A stretch of 18,110 nt of DNA. Origin: Paenarthrobacter nitroguajacolicus JCM 14115. Lineage in GTDB: Bacteria; Actinomycetota; Actinomycetes; Actinomycetales; Micrococcaceae. The position numbers and the translations under genes were made by a program. Below, one piece after another: positions 9,527-17,714 of this stretch. The stretch spans positions 1 to 18,110 of the forward strand of contig BBFS01000102.1 of the NCBI GenBank assembly GCA_001313365.1, read 5' to 3'. How positions within the stretch are numbered: the first letter of the stretch is position 1; each line of letters opens with the position of its first letter. The notes under the pieces are model-generated. The model searched no databases, was not told the origin of the DNA, and saw only the letters and a program-made list of their open reading frames with translations.

Positions 9527-9739
9527 ATGTTGTCGGCCTTTTTGTGTAGCGAGTGGAGCAATCTCGTTGGCGTCCCGGTCCAGCTACATCGGCACGGAAA
9601 GTACATCCGTTCCGGGGGGGTGATCGACGCTGCCATGCCGGATTCATCAATACTGTGGCTGGCTGCTGACGGAGCGGATGAGCGGCAAATGTTCGAGGCC
9701 GCACTCGGCTACCAAGCTGGATTTGTCCAGAGGAACTAA
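9527..9739 (+). CDS. Small hypothetical protein, 70 residues
   Basis: A short reading frame with a strong ribosome site (AAAGGAG, seven bases before ATG 9527). It begins MLSAFLCSEWSNLVGVPVQL and contains VIDAAMPDSSILWLAADGAD and MFEAALGYQAGFV. There is no signal peptide and no transmembrane helix. The G7 run at 9614-9620 encodes a Gly-Gly that may be inflated. I recall similar small proteins in Arthrobacter-type genomes but know of no function. It resembles a small soluble beta-rich protein more than a toxin or leader peptide. Real gene likely, role unknown. Confidence 0.6.
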   Translation: MLSAFLCSEWSNLVGVPVQLHRHGKYIRSGGVIDAAMPDSSILWLAADGADERQMFEAALGYQAGFVQRN

Positions 9740-10112
9740 CCGGTGACCTTCGCTTCAAGATGGCCAAGAACACGCTGGATGCGGTAGACGAAAACGCCGC
9801 GGCGATGTCTTCCGTGCTGCCCCCAACGAAGCCGCGGCCGAGATACATCCCGTGCCATGGAATGGGTAGCCTGACGCTCCGAAGTCGGGTCTACGCCTGC
9901 CGAGAGCACGTCGTTTCCTTTAGATCTGGACCGTGTTTGGGGTGCTGCCGTCTCAGTGCACGCCAATTTGTCCAGTTGGATTTTGATCAACGGTCAAGCG
10001 GCTGCCGGACTTAAGCTCGAGAGCTGGGGGGAGTCGGGGGTCCTGGTCCAGCTCCTCGATGACCTCCGCGGCCAGGGTCTGGCAAAACGCCACGCCAGCG
10101 CTGCAGGCTCAC
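9740..10112. other. 373-bp region without a supported gene
   Basis: This lies between the small protein and the 3' end of the reverse-strand regulator, so the two transcripts converge here. Short frames exist on both strands, for example a reverse-strand GTG frame near 10090 reading FCQTLAAEVIEELDQDP, which has a protein-like look, but none has both a ribosome site and family resemblance. I see no clear intrinsic terminator. It may hold remnants of a decayed gene. Confidence 0.4.
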
Positions 10113-13075
10113 TCACCCTTCGGTGTCCAGGGGCTGCCCGGACAGTGCGGCCTTCAACGTTTGCCGGGAGTTGACGTCCAGCTTGCGGTAGATGTTGCGC
10201 CGGTGCCATTCCACGGTGCTCAGGGTCAGATAGAGTTGCTCGGCGATCTGACGGCTGGTCATGCCTTGGGTCATGAGGTCTGCGATGCGGTGCTCGCTCG
10301 GGGGGTTAAGGCGTTAGGTCCCTGAATGACTGGACGGCGGGGGGGTCGCGCGCCCGCGGCCAGAAGTTCTTCGTGGGCTCGTTTGCCGATTGCCGTCGCC
10401 CCGGCCTGGTGCGCAAGATCCAAAGCGCGGCGGAGCGTGTTGCGGCATCGGACCCGCTCTCCTGCCCGCCTCTGGGCCGCGCCGAACTCCAACAGGCTGG
10501 TGGCCAGTTCCAGAAGCGAGGGATCTATTGTGTCGAGGACCGTGACCGACCGTTGAAGGAGATCGATGTCCGGTACGGGATCTGCAATCATCGCTTTGCA
10601 TCGCAGTGAGGCGCCCAGAGTGGACGTCAGGCCGAACCGTTCGGCCAGGGCGATATCCTCGTCGACAAGTGCTTGAGCGTCTGCGGTTCGTCGCAGCTTA
10701 TGGGCGGCCAGCGCAGCCTGGGATCGCCACGGAAGTAGCATGTATCCGGGATTGGTGTAACCGTTGGCTTCCAGTAACTGGCCAACCTGAAGGAAGTCCT
10801 CCCATGCCCCCCTGGCCGTCGTTTTGGGCGGCTCGGAGGCGGCCGCGGCCCATGTAGAACCACACATTCAGGGTACGGGTCTGCTCGTCCCGCAGTCCTT
10901 TTTCTGCTTCTTTCAGTACCTCTGAGGCTTCGTCGATTTCTCCGCGGTCCAGGTGGCAGTATGCCAGGAGGCCTTGTGGTGCCGGAACTGTGGAGTTCCA
11001 GCCCCCGGCTCATGCCGATGATTGCGGCCTGGGCATCGGCCATGGCTTCATTTACCCGGCCGCGGGCGTACATAGCCAGGCCCCCCCGCGCGAGCGAAAT
11101 TTCGGCGAAGATAAGGGAGTCCCCGCGCAGCCGGGCATCGGTCAGTACCTTGTCTGCCACGGTGACGGCATCACGCGGCGCTCCGCACCAAGTCAGGGCC
11201 AGAACGGTATGGCTGAGTGCCATACCGTCGGATGTCTCACGCCACAGCTGCAGCCCGTCTCCCAGGACGCGCAGCGCCAGGTCGGCGTGCTGCGCCGAGC
11301 CGGGTTCTGACATGGCGCGGAACACGGCCAGATGCAACACCAATAAGCGTTCCGCCGGGCTTAACATGCCAGGATCATCCATCGCCAGGCCCGACGTCAT
11401 TGAGGCAACCCGGACGAACGCCTCGCGGGGCCCGCCGACGAGGTATGCAGACGAGGCGAGGTAGCCTGCCTCGAACCGCAGACTGAGCTCCCGGTCGTAA
11501 TTGGCGAAGTCATCGGCGCCGCGGCGAAATATCGTGAGAGCTTCGGGTGAACGGCCGTAACGGAACAGCGTTTGTCCCAGGGCATACATTGCCAGGGCGC
11601 GCTCGGCCGGATCGTCAAGAATATCAAGGGCCCGTTCGAGGTGCGTAAGAGCCTCGGTCTCGCCTGTGGCAGCTTCCATGATTCCCAGATCGATGAGCAG
11701 GCGGGCATTGCCCACATCGTCCGGATCACGGAATTCGAGAGCCCGACGCAAGAAGCCTGCGGCAGAGACGGGTGCGCCCTTCTGGCCGGCGCTGCGGGCT
11801 GCGGCATGCAATGAGGACGACGCCCAGTCTTCGAATACCGGTGTTGCCCGCATCAGGTGCAGCGCGACGTCTTCTTGTCGGGCCCCTGCGAGGTGAAGCA
11901 GCCGGGCGGCGGCCAGGTGGGCGCTCGCCCTTTCATCAGCGCTGTACTTGAGATACACCGCGGAGCGGAAGAGGGGATGGTGAAAAGATAGTTCATTGCC
12001 TAAGGTGAGGATTTGGGCGGCCGTCAGCCGTTCAGCGGCGGCGAGGGCTGCCTCTGGGGGGAGAGCCCGGCTACCTGCGCGGCGATGGTGAGCGAAGTGG
12101 AGGTGCCCAGTACGGAGACGGCGCGGGCCAGCGCTGCGGCATCCGCGCCCAGCGTGGAAATCCGCAGCATTATGCTGCGCGCTACCTTGTCAGGAGCCGT
12201 ATCGGCCGGAAAAGTTTGACCTTGAAGGCCGGCTTGCCGGTGCTTCAGTGTGGAGGCCACCTCCCGCAGGAGAAATGGATTCCCGCGCGTGGCAGACCAG
12301 GTTTCTTCCACAAGCCCGTCCGGTTTGCTCTCCGGCGGCAGCGACGCCTGAAGGAACTGGCGCACACCGTCGACGGTGAGCTCCTGAAGACGAAGGGAAA
12401 GATCGGCCTGCAGCATCAGACGTGAGAAGAGGTCGTTCTCGGCGGCCGGGTCCCCCGCTCCGCACGGCGGCGGCCAGTACTATCGGCAGATCCTGCAACC
12501 GCTGGGCGAGATAGAGGAAGAACCGCAGCGACTGTTCATCGGCCCATTGCAGGTCATCAACTAGCAGGACCAGAGGTCTGCGGTCCGCCAGGTTCACCAT
12601 TAGCCAGTAGAGGCTGTGCATTAGTGCGAACTCATCGTTCACGGCTGTAGTGCTCTCACTCCAGGAACCGGTGAGCATTCCCTTCAGAAAGCCTGCCTGA
12701 CCGCGGAACAGGATCGGCAGCTCGTCTTCCGAGGCCTTGGAAATGCGATGTTCCAGCAACCGGAGCACTAGCCCCAAGGGATGCCCCCTGCTCCAGTTCA
12801 CCTCCACGCGCGCTGAGCACTTCAGCATCAAGATCGCGGGCCAGTAGTTGCGTTTCCTCCAGAAGCCGTGTCTTGCCGATCCCCCCCGCCGGTCCTTGGA
12901 TAACCGCCAGTTGCCCGGACCCACTAAGGCCGTGACGCAGCAGATCCGCGAGCGCGCTCACCTGCTCTTGGCGTTCGAGGAGCGGTATTGTGATCGGTCC
13001 CCTGTACGGGACCGGCTGGAGGTTCTCCTGGGCCGACGGAATTTCGCCTTGGTCGATATCCGGCATCCCTCTCAT
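10113..13075 (-). CDS. LAL-type LuxR family transcriptional regulator (MalT-like), intact paralog
   Basis: A large ATP-dependent transcription activator, about 987 residues, in the normal LAL range. The start is ATG at 13075 (reverse strand) with GAAGGAG six bases upstream. Domains in order: N-terminal AAA+/STAND ATPase with a P-loop reading GPAGGIGKTRLLEE (canonical GPAGIGKT, one extra Gly from the C7 run at 12881-12887), Walker B RPLVLLVDDLQWADEQS, winged-helix region, long TPR-like region (LLIDLGIMEAATGETEAL, LFRYGRSPEALTIFRRGADD), and C-terminal LuxR HTH LTPSEHRIADLM ... STVEWHRRNIYRKLDVNSR ending at 10113. Frameshifts fall mainly at C runs, for example before the HTH near 10300. It is divergent from the demethylase gene, so it probably activates that operon; the inducer is unknown. 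Confidence 0.88.
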
Positions 13076-13603
13076 TGACTCCTTCGTCTCTGGCCCGTCA
13101 CCACGGCTTTCATGTTACTCCCGGACAGGTTTCCTGACGGGATAGGGGGACCCCCCGGGAATGCGACCCAAAGGAGCAGTCCACCGGGTGGGATTTGGCC
13201 CCCCCGGGGTTGCCTGGGCGGCATGTGCGTGCCGAAGTCCCGGATCAATCACTGATTTGTGGCTGCTCCAATTCTTGGGGGAACCAGAGCACTGGTTCCT
13301 TGTTTCTGCCGGCCTGTCCCGGACCAAACGTATAGGAAGGGCGGTAAGGCCCGAGGGTACCCCCAGGATCAGAACCAGGGCAGGCATTTAGCCGGGTGGA
13401 CGTCAGTTGCGGCAGGGTGCGGTGATGCCGCTGCCGGGCAACTTGGGTCGCCTAGTGTTCTCCCCCCCGGCGGGGGGGCGGCCCCCGGGGGGGATTCAAA
13501 GCCCAGGGGTTGTCCGAGGGGGGGCGCCGGGGGGGCTGGGCCGGGCCTAGTGTCATTTGTATCCGGCCGATGTGGTCGGAATCACGATTCAAGGAGGATT
13601 CGT
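13076..13603. promoter_or_regulatory. Divergent intergenic region between the LAL regulator and the demethylase
   Basis: A 528-bp gap expected to hold promoters for both directions. It contains the dyad at 13280-13299, an inverted pair CCCGGACAGG (13120-13129) and CCTGTCCCGG (13313-13322), a short palindrome CCACC-G-GGTGG (13181-13191), two CCTAGTGT copies near 13451 and 13546, and a G-rich tract at 13462-13535. Just before the demethylase start there is GAATC-AC-GATTC next to AAGGAGG (13591-13597). I cannot point to a convincing -35/-10 pair. Confidence 0.6.
13280..13299. promoter_or_regulatory. 20-bp dyad GGAACCA-N6-TGGTTCC, candidate operator
   Basis: Perfect 7-bp arms with a 6-bp spacer, about 205 bp from the regulator start and 305 bp from the demethylase start. 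It is the best symmetrical element in the divergent region and does not depend on any long G or C run, so it is not affected by the sequence errors. It could bind the LAL regulator, which uses a LuxR HTH dimer, or another factor. Confidence 0.5.
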
Positions 13604-14952
13604 ATGACCGATGCAGCGCAGTTTCGCGCTTTCACGGGTCGACCCCCCCCGGTGCCCTACTTCCCTGTTATGGGCCGTCCGAGAACTCCGGGTGGATGGA
13701 TGAGCAGTTGTCGTGGCACGAGAACTGCTACGTCGGTGACTGGTCCTTTGTTCCGCAGATCCGAGTCAAAGGCCCCCCCGATGCACTGAAGCTCTTCCGG
13801 GATTTGTCGGTCAACAACTTCGTCAATTTTCCGGTCGGCAAGGCCAAGCATGTTATCCAGTGCAACGACGACGGCAAGGTGATCTCTGAAGGCATCCTCC
13901 TCCGTCACTGGGAGGATGACTTCGAGTATCAGTCGGGACGCCGCAATGGACGCTGTACAACGCCCACCGAGGCGGATACGACGTGGAAATCACCTTCCCG
14001 ATCACGCACAAGTTTCAAATTTCCGGGCCCAAGTCCCTGGCCGTGATGGAGCGGCTCACGGACGCCAACCTGCTGGACGTGAAGTTCATGTCCACCAAGT
14101 ACGGGACCATCCGCGGCGAGGACGTCATGTTCCTACGGCAGGGCATGGCAGGGGAAGTCGGCTTCGAAGTGCAGGGGCCGATCGAGAACCATCAGAAGGT
14201 CCTGGAGGCCATCCTGGAAGCGGGTAAGGATTTCGGGATGCGGCGCCTTGGGACCCGGACGTTCATGATCAACCATCTCGAGGCATGCTATCCAACGGGT
14301 GGGATGCACTTCATGAATGCACTCTCTGATGAGAGTAAGGCTGATTACTTCCGCTTCATGGACGAGAGCCTCCCGCCCGAGTGGGAACCGACGCCTTTTA
14401 GTGGACCGCTGCGTTACAACTTCGCCACCACCTTCACGGGCAGTTGGGACGGGCCTGACATTGAAGAGCTCTACCGCAGCCCTATCGAAATGGGATGGGG
14501 GCGCAACATTGCCTTTGACCACGACTTCCCGGGCCGAGAGGCTTTGGAGAAGGAGATGGCCAATCCCCCCGCCGCACCGTCGTGACGCTGGAGTTCAACA
14601 GCGATGACATGAAGCGCATTCACGCCTCCCTGTACGGCGAGGGGGCCCGTCTACCAGCAGCTGGACCTGCCCGAGAACCAGTGGGTTTCGGCGTGGACCG
14701 ACTGGATCGTCAAAGACGGCCAAAAGATCGGTCATGCGACGCACCCGGGCTACAGCAGATGGTTCAAGAAGGTTTTGTCGTTGTCATTCATCGACGTGGA
14801 GCACAGCACCCCCCCGGGACCGAAGTGACGGTTCTCTGGGGCCAACCTGGCGAACCGCAGACCGAGATCCGGGCCACCGTCGCCCCTGCCCCCCCTACAA
14901 GCAGGACAGCCGCCGGCGCGACCTTACAAAGGAACCCGGCGTGCTCGTGTAG
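13604..14952 (+). CDS. LigM/DesA-like tetrahydrofolate-dependent aromatic O-demethylase (GcvT family)
   Basis: Transfers a methyl group from a methoxylated aromatic acid (vanillate, 3-O-methylgallate or syringate in known members) to tetrahydrofolate. It starts at ATG 13604 with AAGGAGG seven bases upstream. Family features: WMDEQLSWHENCYVGDWSF, VKGPDALKLFRDLSVNNF, NFPVGKAKHVIQCNDDGKVI, GGYDVEITFPITHKFQISGP, FLRQGMAGEVGFEVQGP, IEMGWGRNIAFDHDFPGREA, then a GcvT C-terminal domain with HATHPGYSRWFKKVLSLSFI. About 449 residues repaired; LigM-type proteins are near 460-470. Shifts occur at C8 13643-13650, near 13940, at C6 14565-14570 and three later sites; the real stop is TAG 14950-14952. The N-terminus before residue 30 is less conserved. 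The exact substrate is uncertain; other GcvT-type demethylases are the alternative. Confidence 0.85.
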
Positions 14953-15014
14953 TTCAACTGTGCCGGCATGCTAAGCCGCTCGTTCTACCCCCCCAAGCAG
15001 TAGTAGAGACCTGC

Positions 15015-15051
15015 CCTACCGTGCCCCGCGGGGCCGGTAGGTCATGTTTTT
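15015..15051 (+). terminator. Intrinsic terminator after the demethylase gene
   Basis: Outer arms CCTACCG (15015-15021) and CGGTAGG (15035-15041) enclose an inner CCCCGCGGGG palindrome, followed by TCATGTTTTT. It lies 63 bp past the demethylase stop, so the bicupin gene probably has its own promoter in 15052-15190, which I cannot pinpoint. Confidence 0.75.
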
Positions 15052-15203
15052 GATGCAGTCAGGGAAATCGCCGGCATCAGCACGCCCGTTTCCGATGGCG
15101 TGGGACCGATGACGATCCTTCGCTATTACGCAACACCCTTGATGCTGCAGCGGCCACACGAGGACTGCCAGCCCCATTTCAATTCCACTGTTTGGAGAAC
15201 GTG

Positions 15204-16186
15204 ATGACCTACGATCCCCAGAACCTCCGCTCACGCCTGACTCCCGTAGAGCCGGCAGGCGATGTGGCATGCGCCGACCCTGCTTTCTTCGATTTCAGTC
15301 AGCTGGAACCCGATGAGATTTCAGGTCCGGGCAGCCGGACCTGGTGGGTGCGTGGGCAGAACTTTGTGCTCGCCTACTCCTGGGCCGTGGAAGGTGACGC
15401 CTTCGCCCGCAAGGACCAGGGAGACGAATATGTGGTGCTGCTACTCGACCATGCAGGAGTGGTCAGTGTGGCAGCTGGCGCTGAGGACCGTGAGGTCACA
15501 GGGCCAGCCCTTGTCGTGGTGCCGGCGGGAGACAGCGAGATTGAGATTCGCCGGAACGGCCCGATGGTCCGACTATTCTCGTGCCGGGCCGAGGACCTGT
15601 CGGACGCTTCCCGCAACGCCGGGGGGGACTACGCCCAGGCTCACCCCCACGTTGCCCCTTTCCAGCCGTGGCCTGCCCCCCTCGGCGACCCCGGGGTCCG
15701 GGCCTACCGCATCGAGGATTACCCCCTACGAGCCTTCGCGCTTCGGCCGGATCTTCCAGTCCAGGACCTTCATGGTCAACTGGTTCGATCCGGACCAGGG
15801 ACCCCGTAATCCGGATGCACTCTCCCCGCATTCCCACTCCGATTTCGAGCAATGCTCCCTGGCGGTTGAGGGCGAGTACATCCACCACGTCCGCAGCCCC
15901 TGGACATCCCGTGTCGCGGAATGGCGCGAAGACGAGCACCGTCTCCTCGGCAGCCCCCCCTCGGTGGCGATCATCCCCCCCGCGGGCGATCCATACCAGT
16001 CAGTCCGTCGGCCACGTGCGCAACCACTTGATCGACATCTTCTGCCCGCCCCCCCGTGCTGACTTCTCAGACCAACCGGGATGGGTCATCAATGCTGCGG
16101 AGTACCCGAACGTCGCCCGGAGAACCACTATCAGGCACTTCCGGGAACCGCTTTCAGAACCGCCAGTGCAGCACACGGCACGTTAA
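15204..16186 (+). CDS. Bicupin protein of unknown function in an aromatic-catabolism cluster
   Basis: It starts at ATG 15204 with TTGGAGA upstream (a GTG at 15201 and TTG at 15192 are alternatives). The N-terminal half has a cupin-like strand pattern ([30 protein letters not shown]) but no His pair. The C-terminal half carries a full cupin signature, [20 protein letters not shown] (HxHx3E then Gly), and a second motif in [19 protein letters not shown], so a metal site with three His and one Glu is likely there. About 325 residues after repairs at C5 15722, near 16003 and at the C7 run near 16053. The end is uncertain because the next region holds a broken aldolase piece. It could be a ring-cleaving or modifying metalloenzyme or an isomerase; I do not recognise a named family. 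Confidence 0.7.
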
Positions 16187-16246
16187 GGAAAATTTGCCCA
16201 TTCCGATGTGGTCGAACTCCTGGCACTGGCGGGATTCGACTTCGTG
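16120..16246 (+). pseudogene. Remnant of an HpcH/HpaI-type aldolase N-terminus
   Basis: After correcting one extra A near 16193, the sequence reads GTLRKFAHSDVVELLALAGF then DFV, which matches the start of the HpcH/HpaI class II aldolase fold (strand then helix, ending in AGFDFV). In that family an acidic and His motif (IDxEHG) follows directly, but here it continues His-Pro-Gly and soon stops. Only about 40 residues remain, so the rest is lost or was deleted. These aldolases act right after 2-keto-4-pentenoate hydratases in meta pathways, which fits the locus. It could also be a chance resemblance. Confidence 0.5.
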
Positions 16247-16309
16247 CATCCCGGTTCCACCCCTCAACCCTGAATTACCAACAAGTAAGACAATCCTTAG
16301 GAGAACAAA

Positions 16310-17233
16310 ATGGCAATTAACCGTATCGATCACGCTGCTGTCCGGGTCGAGGAACTCGGCCAGGCATTGGAATGGTACGAGGGGGGGGTGCTCGGCCTGA
16401 CCGTACTGGATAAAAACAAAGACCGTGCCCTGCTGGCCTGCTCCGGTGACGCGGCCGACCTGACCCTCATCGCAGGAGGTCAAAGCATTGAAAGCTTCGC
16501 CTTCGGCGTCGACCACGCAGACGATCTTGAGGAAATCGTCCACCGCTTGTCCAGCAATGGCGTGGAGTATGAGAAGTACCGCAGCCCTGACCGGCCCGGC
16601 CACGATGAAATCCTCGGGTTTGACCTGCCCAGTGGCCACCGCATGGAGTTCGTGGTAGCTGATGGCAACCGGCGCGCCGGTGTCACCGAAATGACTTCCG
16701 ACGGCGGATTCCGTCCCACTGATATTGACCACATCAATCTCCTGGGCGAGGCTGACCCTCGCGAGTTCTCGGAGTTCATGAAGATGGTGCTCGGGTTCAA
16801 ACAGTCTCTGGCTCTGACTATCGCCGGTAACTGGGCCGCCTCGTGGATGCGCGCCACCAAGATGGACCACGACCTGGCCTACATGCAGGCTCAGCGTAAG
16901 TCCGACCGCCTGCACCACATCGCCTTCGCTGTGGAAGACGGAAACCACTACTTCCGACTCTCGGACCGGTTGGTCGAAACCGGAAACCGGTGGGAGTTCG
17001 GTCCGGGACGTCACATGGGCGGGGGGGTAGACCGTGACACCCAAGGCTTCGGCACCAATTGCTTTGCGTACGCTTTCGATCCTACGGGCAACCGCAATGA
17101 GTTCAGCGCTGGCATGAACGAGTTCGAGGACTCTGAATTCTTTATTGCCGAGACCAGCCCGGAGAAGTTCCCGGAAATCATGAACGGCTGGGCTTACAAC
17201 ATGCCCGAGACGTTCATGACCCAGGGCTCCTAG
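16310..17233 (+). CDS. Type I extradiol ring-cleavage dioxygenase (VOC superfamily)
   Basis: Fe(II) or Mn(II)-dependent cleavage of a catechol-type ring next to the hydroxyls. It is the only long gene here with an unbroken frame: 307 residues, ATG 16310 after AGGAGA, stop TAG 17231-17233. Two VOC modules are visible. The metal triad is His141 (DHINLLGE), His203 (LHHIAFAVED) and Glu264 (GNRNEFSAG). His187 (KMDHDLAY) and Tyr254 (CFAYAFDPTG) sit where homoprotocatechuate 2,3-dioxygenase has its acid-base His200 and Tyr257, and EFGPGRHMGG matches that family too. Gly-Gly in YEGGVLGL (G8 at 16381-16388) and in HMGGGVD (G7) probably hold one extra Gly each. The substrate is likely a substituted catechol; it cannot be fixed from sequence. 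Confidence 0.9.
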   Translation: MAINRIDHAAVRVEELGQALEWYEGGVLGLTVLDKNKDRALLACSGDAADLTLIAGGQSIESFAFGVDHADDLEEIVHRLSSNGVEYEKYRSPDRPGHDEILGFDLPSGHRMEFVVADGNRRAGVTEMTSDGGFRPTDIDHINLLGEADPREFSEFMKMVLGFKQSLALTIAGNWAASWMRATKMDHDLAYMQAQRKSDRLHHIAFAVEDGNHYFRLSDRLVETGNRWEFGPGRHMGGGVDRDTQGFGTNCFAYAFDPTGNRNEFSAGMNEFEDSEFFIAETSPEKFPEIMNGWAYNMPETFMTQGS

Positions 17234-17242
17234 GAGTCGACC

Positions 17243-17714
17243 ATGCGATCACAGGTCGGTGGCGGAACGCATCAGGCCGCCCTGCTCGCTTCCGTCTCCG
17301 AGCTCGTCCACGCAAGTTGGTGGAACGTTGATCACGAGAACGGCGACGGCGGCGAGACCTTCTTTCGTCCCGATGGGATATGCGAGATGCCGGCGATGAC
17401 GATGTCCGGACGACCGGCCATTGCAGAGGGGGGGTATGCCGCCCGCCGCGCCGCGGCGACCGCGTGTCCCGACATCTTGTGTCCAACCTGCAGGTCAGCG
17501 GGCGGGACGACTCCCGAATCGTGGCCAGATATTCTCTGGTCCTGCATGCCGGGCACGGCCCGCTACCTGTTGCTCTGGAGCTTCCCCAAGCGGTGTGCGA
17601 CGTCGAGGATACGTTTGTTTCGGACGATGGTTACCTGTTGATCGCCCATCGGCGGCTGGAGGCGGCTTCGTGGCCGAGGGGAACGATTCGGTCATGTTGA
17701 GGCCTGCGACATGA
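17243..17714 (+). CDS. SnoaL-like (NTF2-fold) protein
   Basis: A small cone-shaped NTF2-fold protein, about 157 residues repaired. Its ribosome site AGGAG (17232-17236) overlaps the dioxygenase stop TAG, so the two are in one operon. The start is ATG 17243. It contains LLASVSELVHASWWNVDHENG, FFRPDGICEMPAMTMSGRPA, then VSRHLVSNLQV and SRIVARYSLVLHAGHG, the order seen in SnoaL_4 and ring-hydroxylase beta-subunit-like proteins. The G7 run near 17428 and indels near 17455 and 17665 break the frame; the repaired end is RLEAAFVAEGNDSVMLRP with TGA 17712-17714, overlapping the next ATG (ATGA). The likely role is an isomerase, hydrolase or dehydratase on a pathway intermediate; function not certain. 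Confidence 0.72.

Noticed and set aside
9736..9990. Reverse-strand 84-residue frame beside the small protein
   Set aside because: No ribosome site, Arg-rich composition and no recognisable motif; kept only as an unassigned region.
16154..17044. 296-residue reverse frame opposite the dioxygenase
   Set aside because: The forward strand has the complete metal triad and an AGGAG site; the reverse frame shows no family resemblance.
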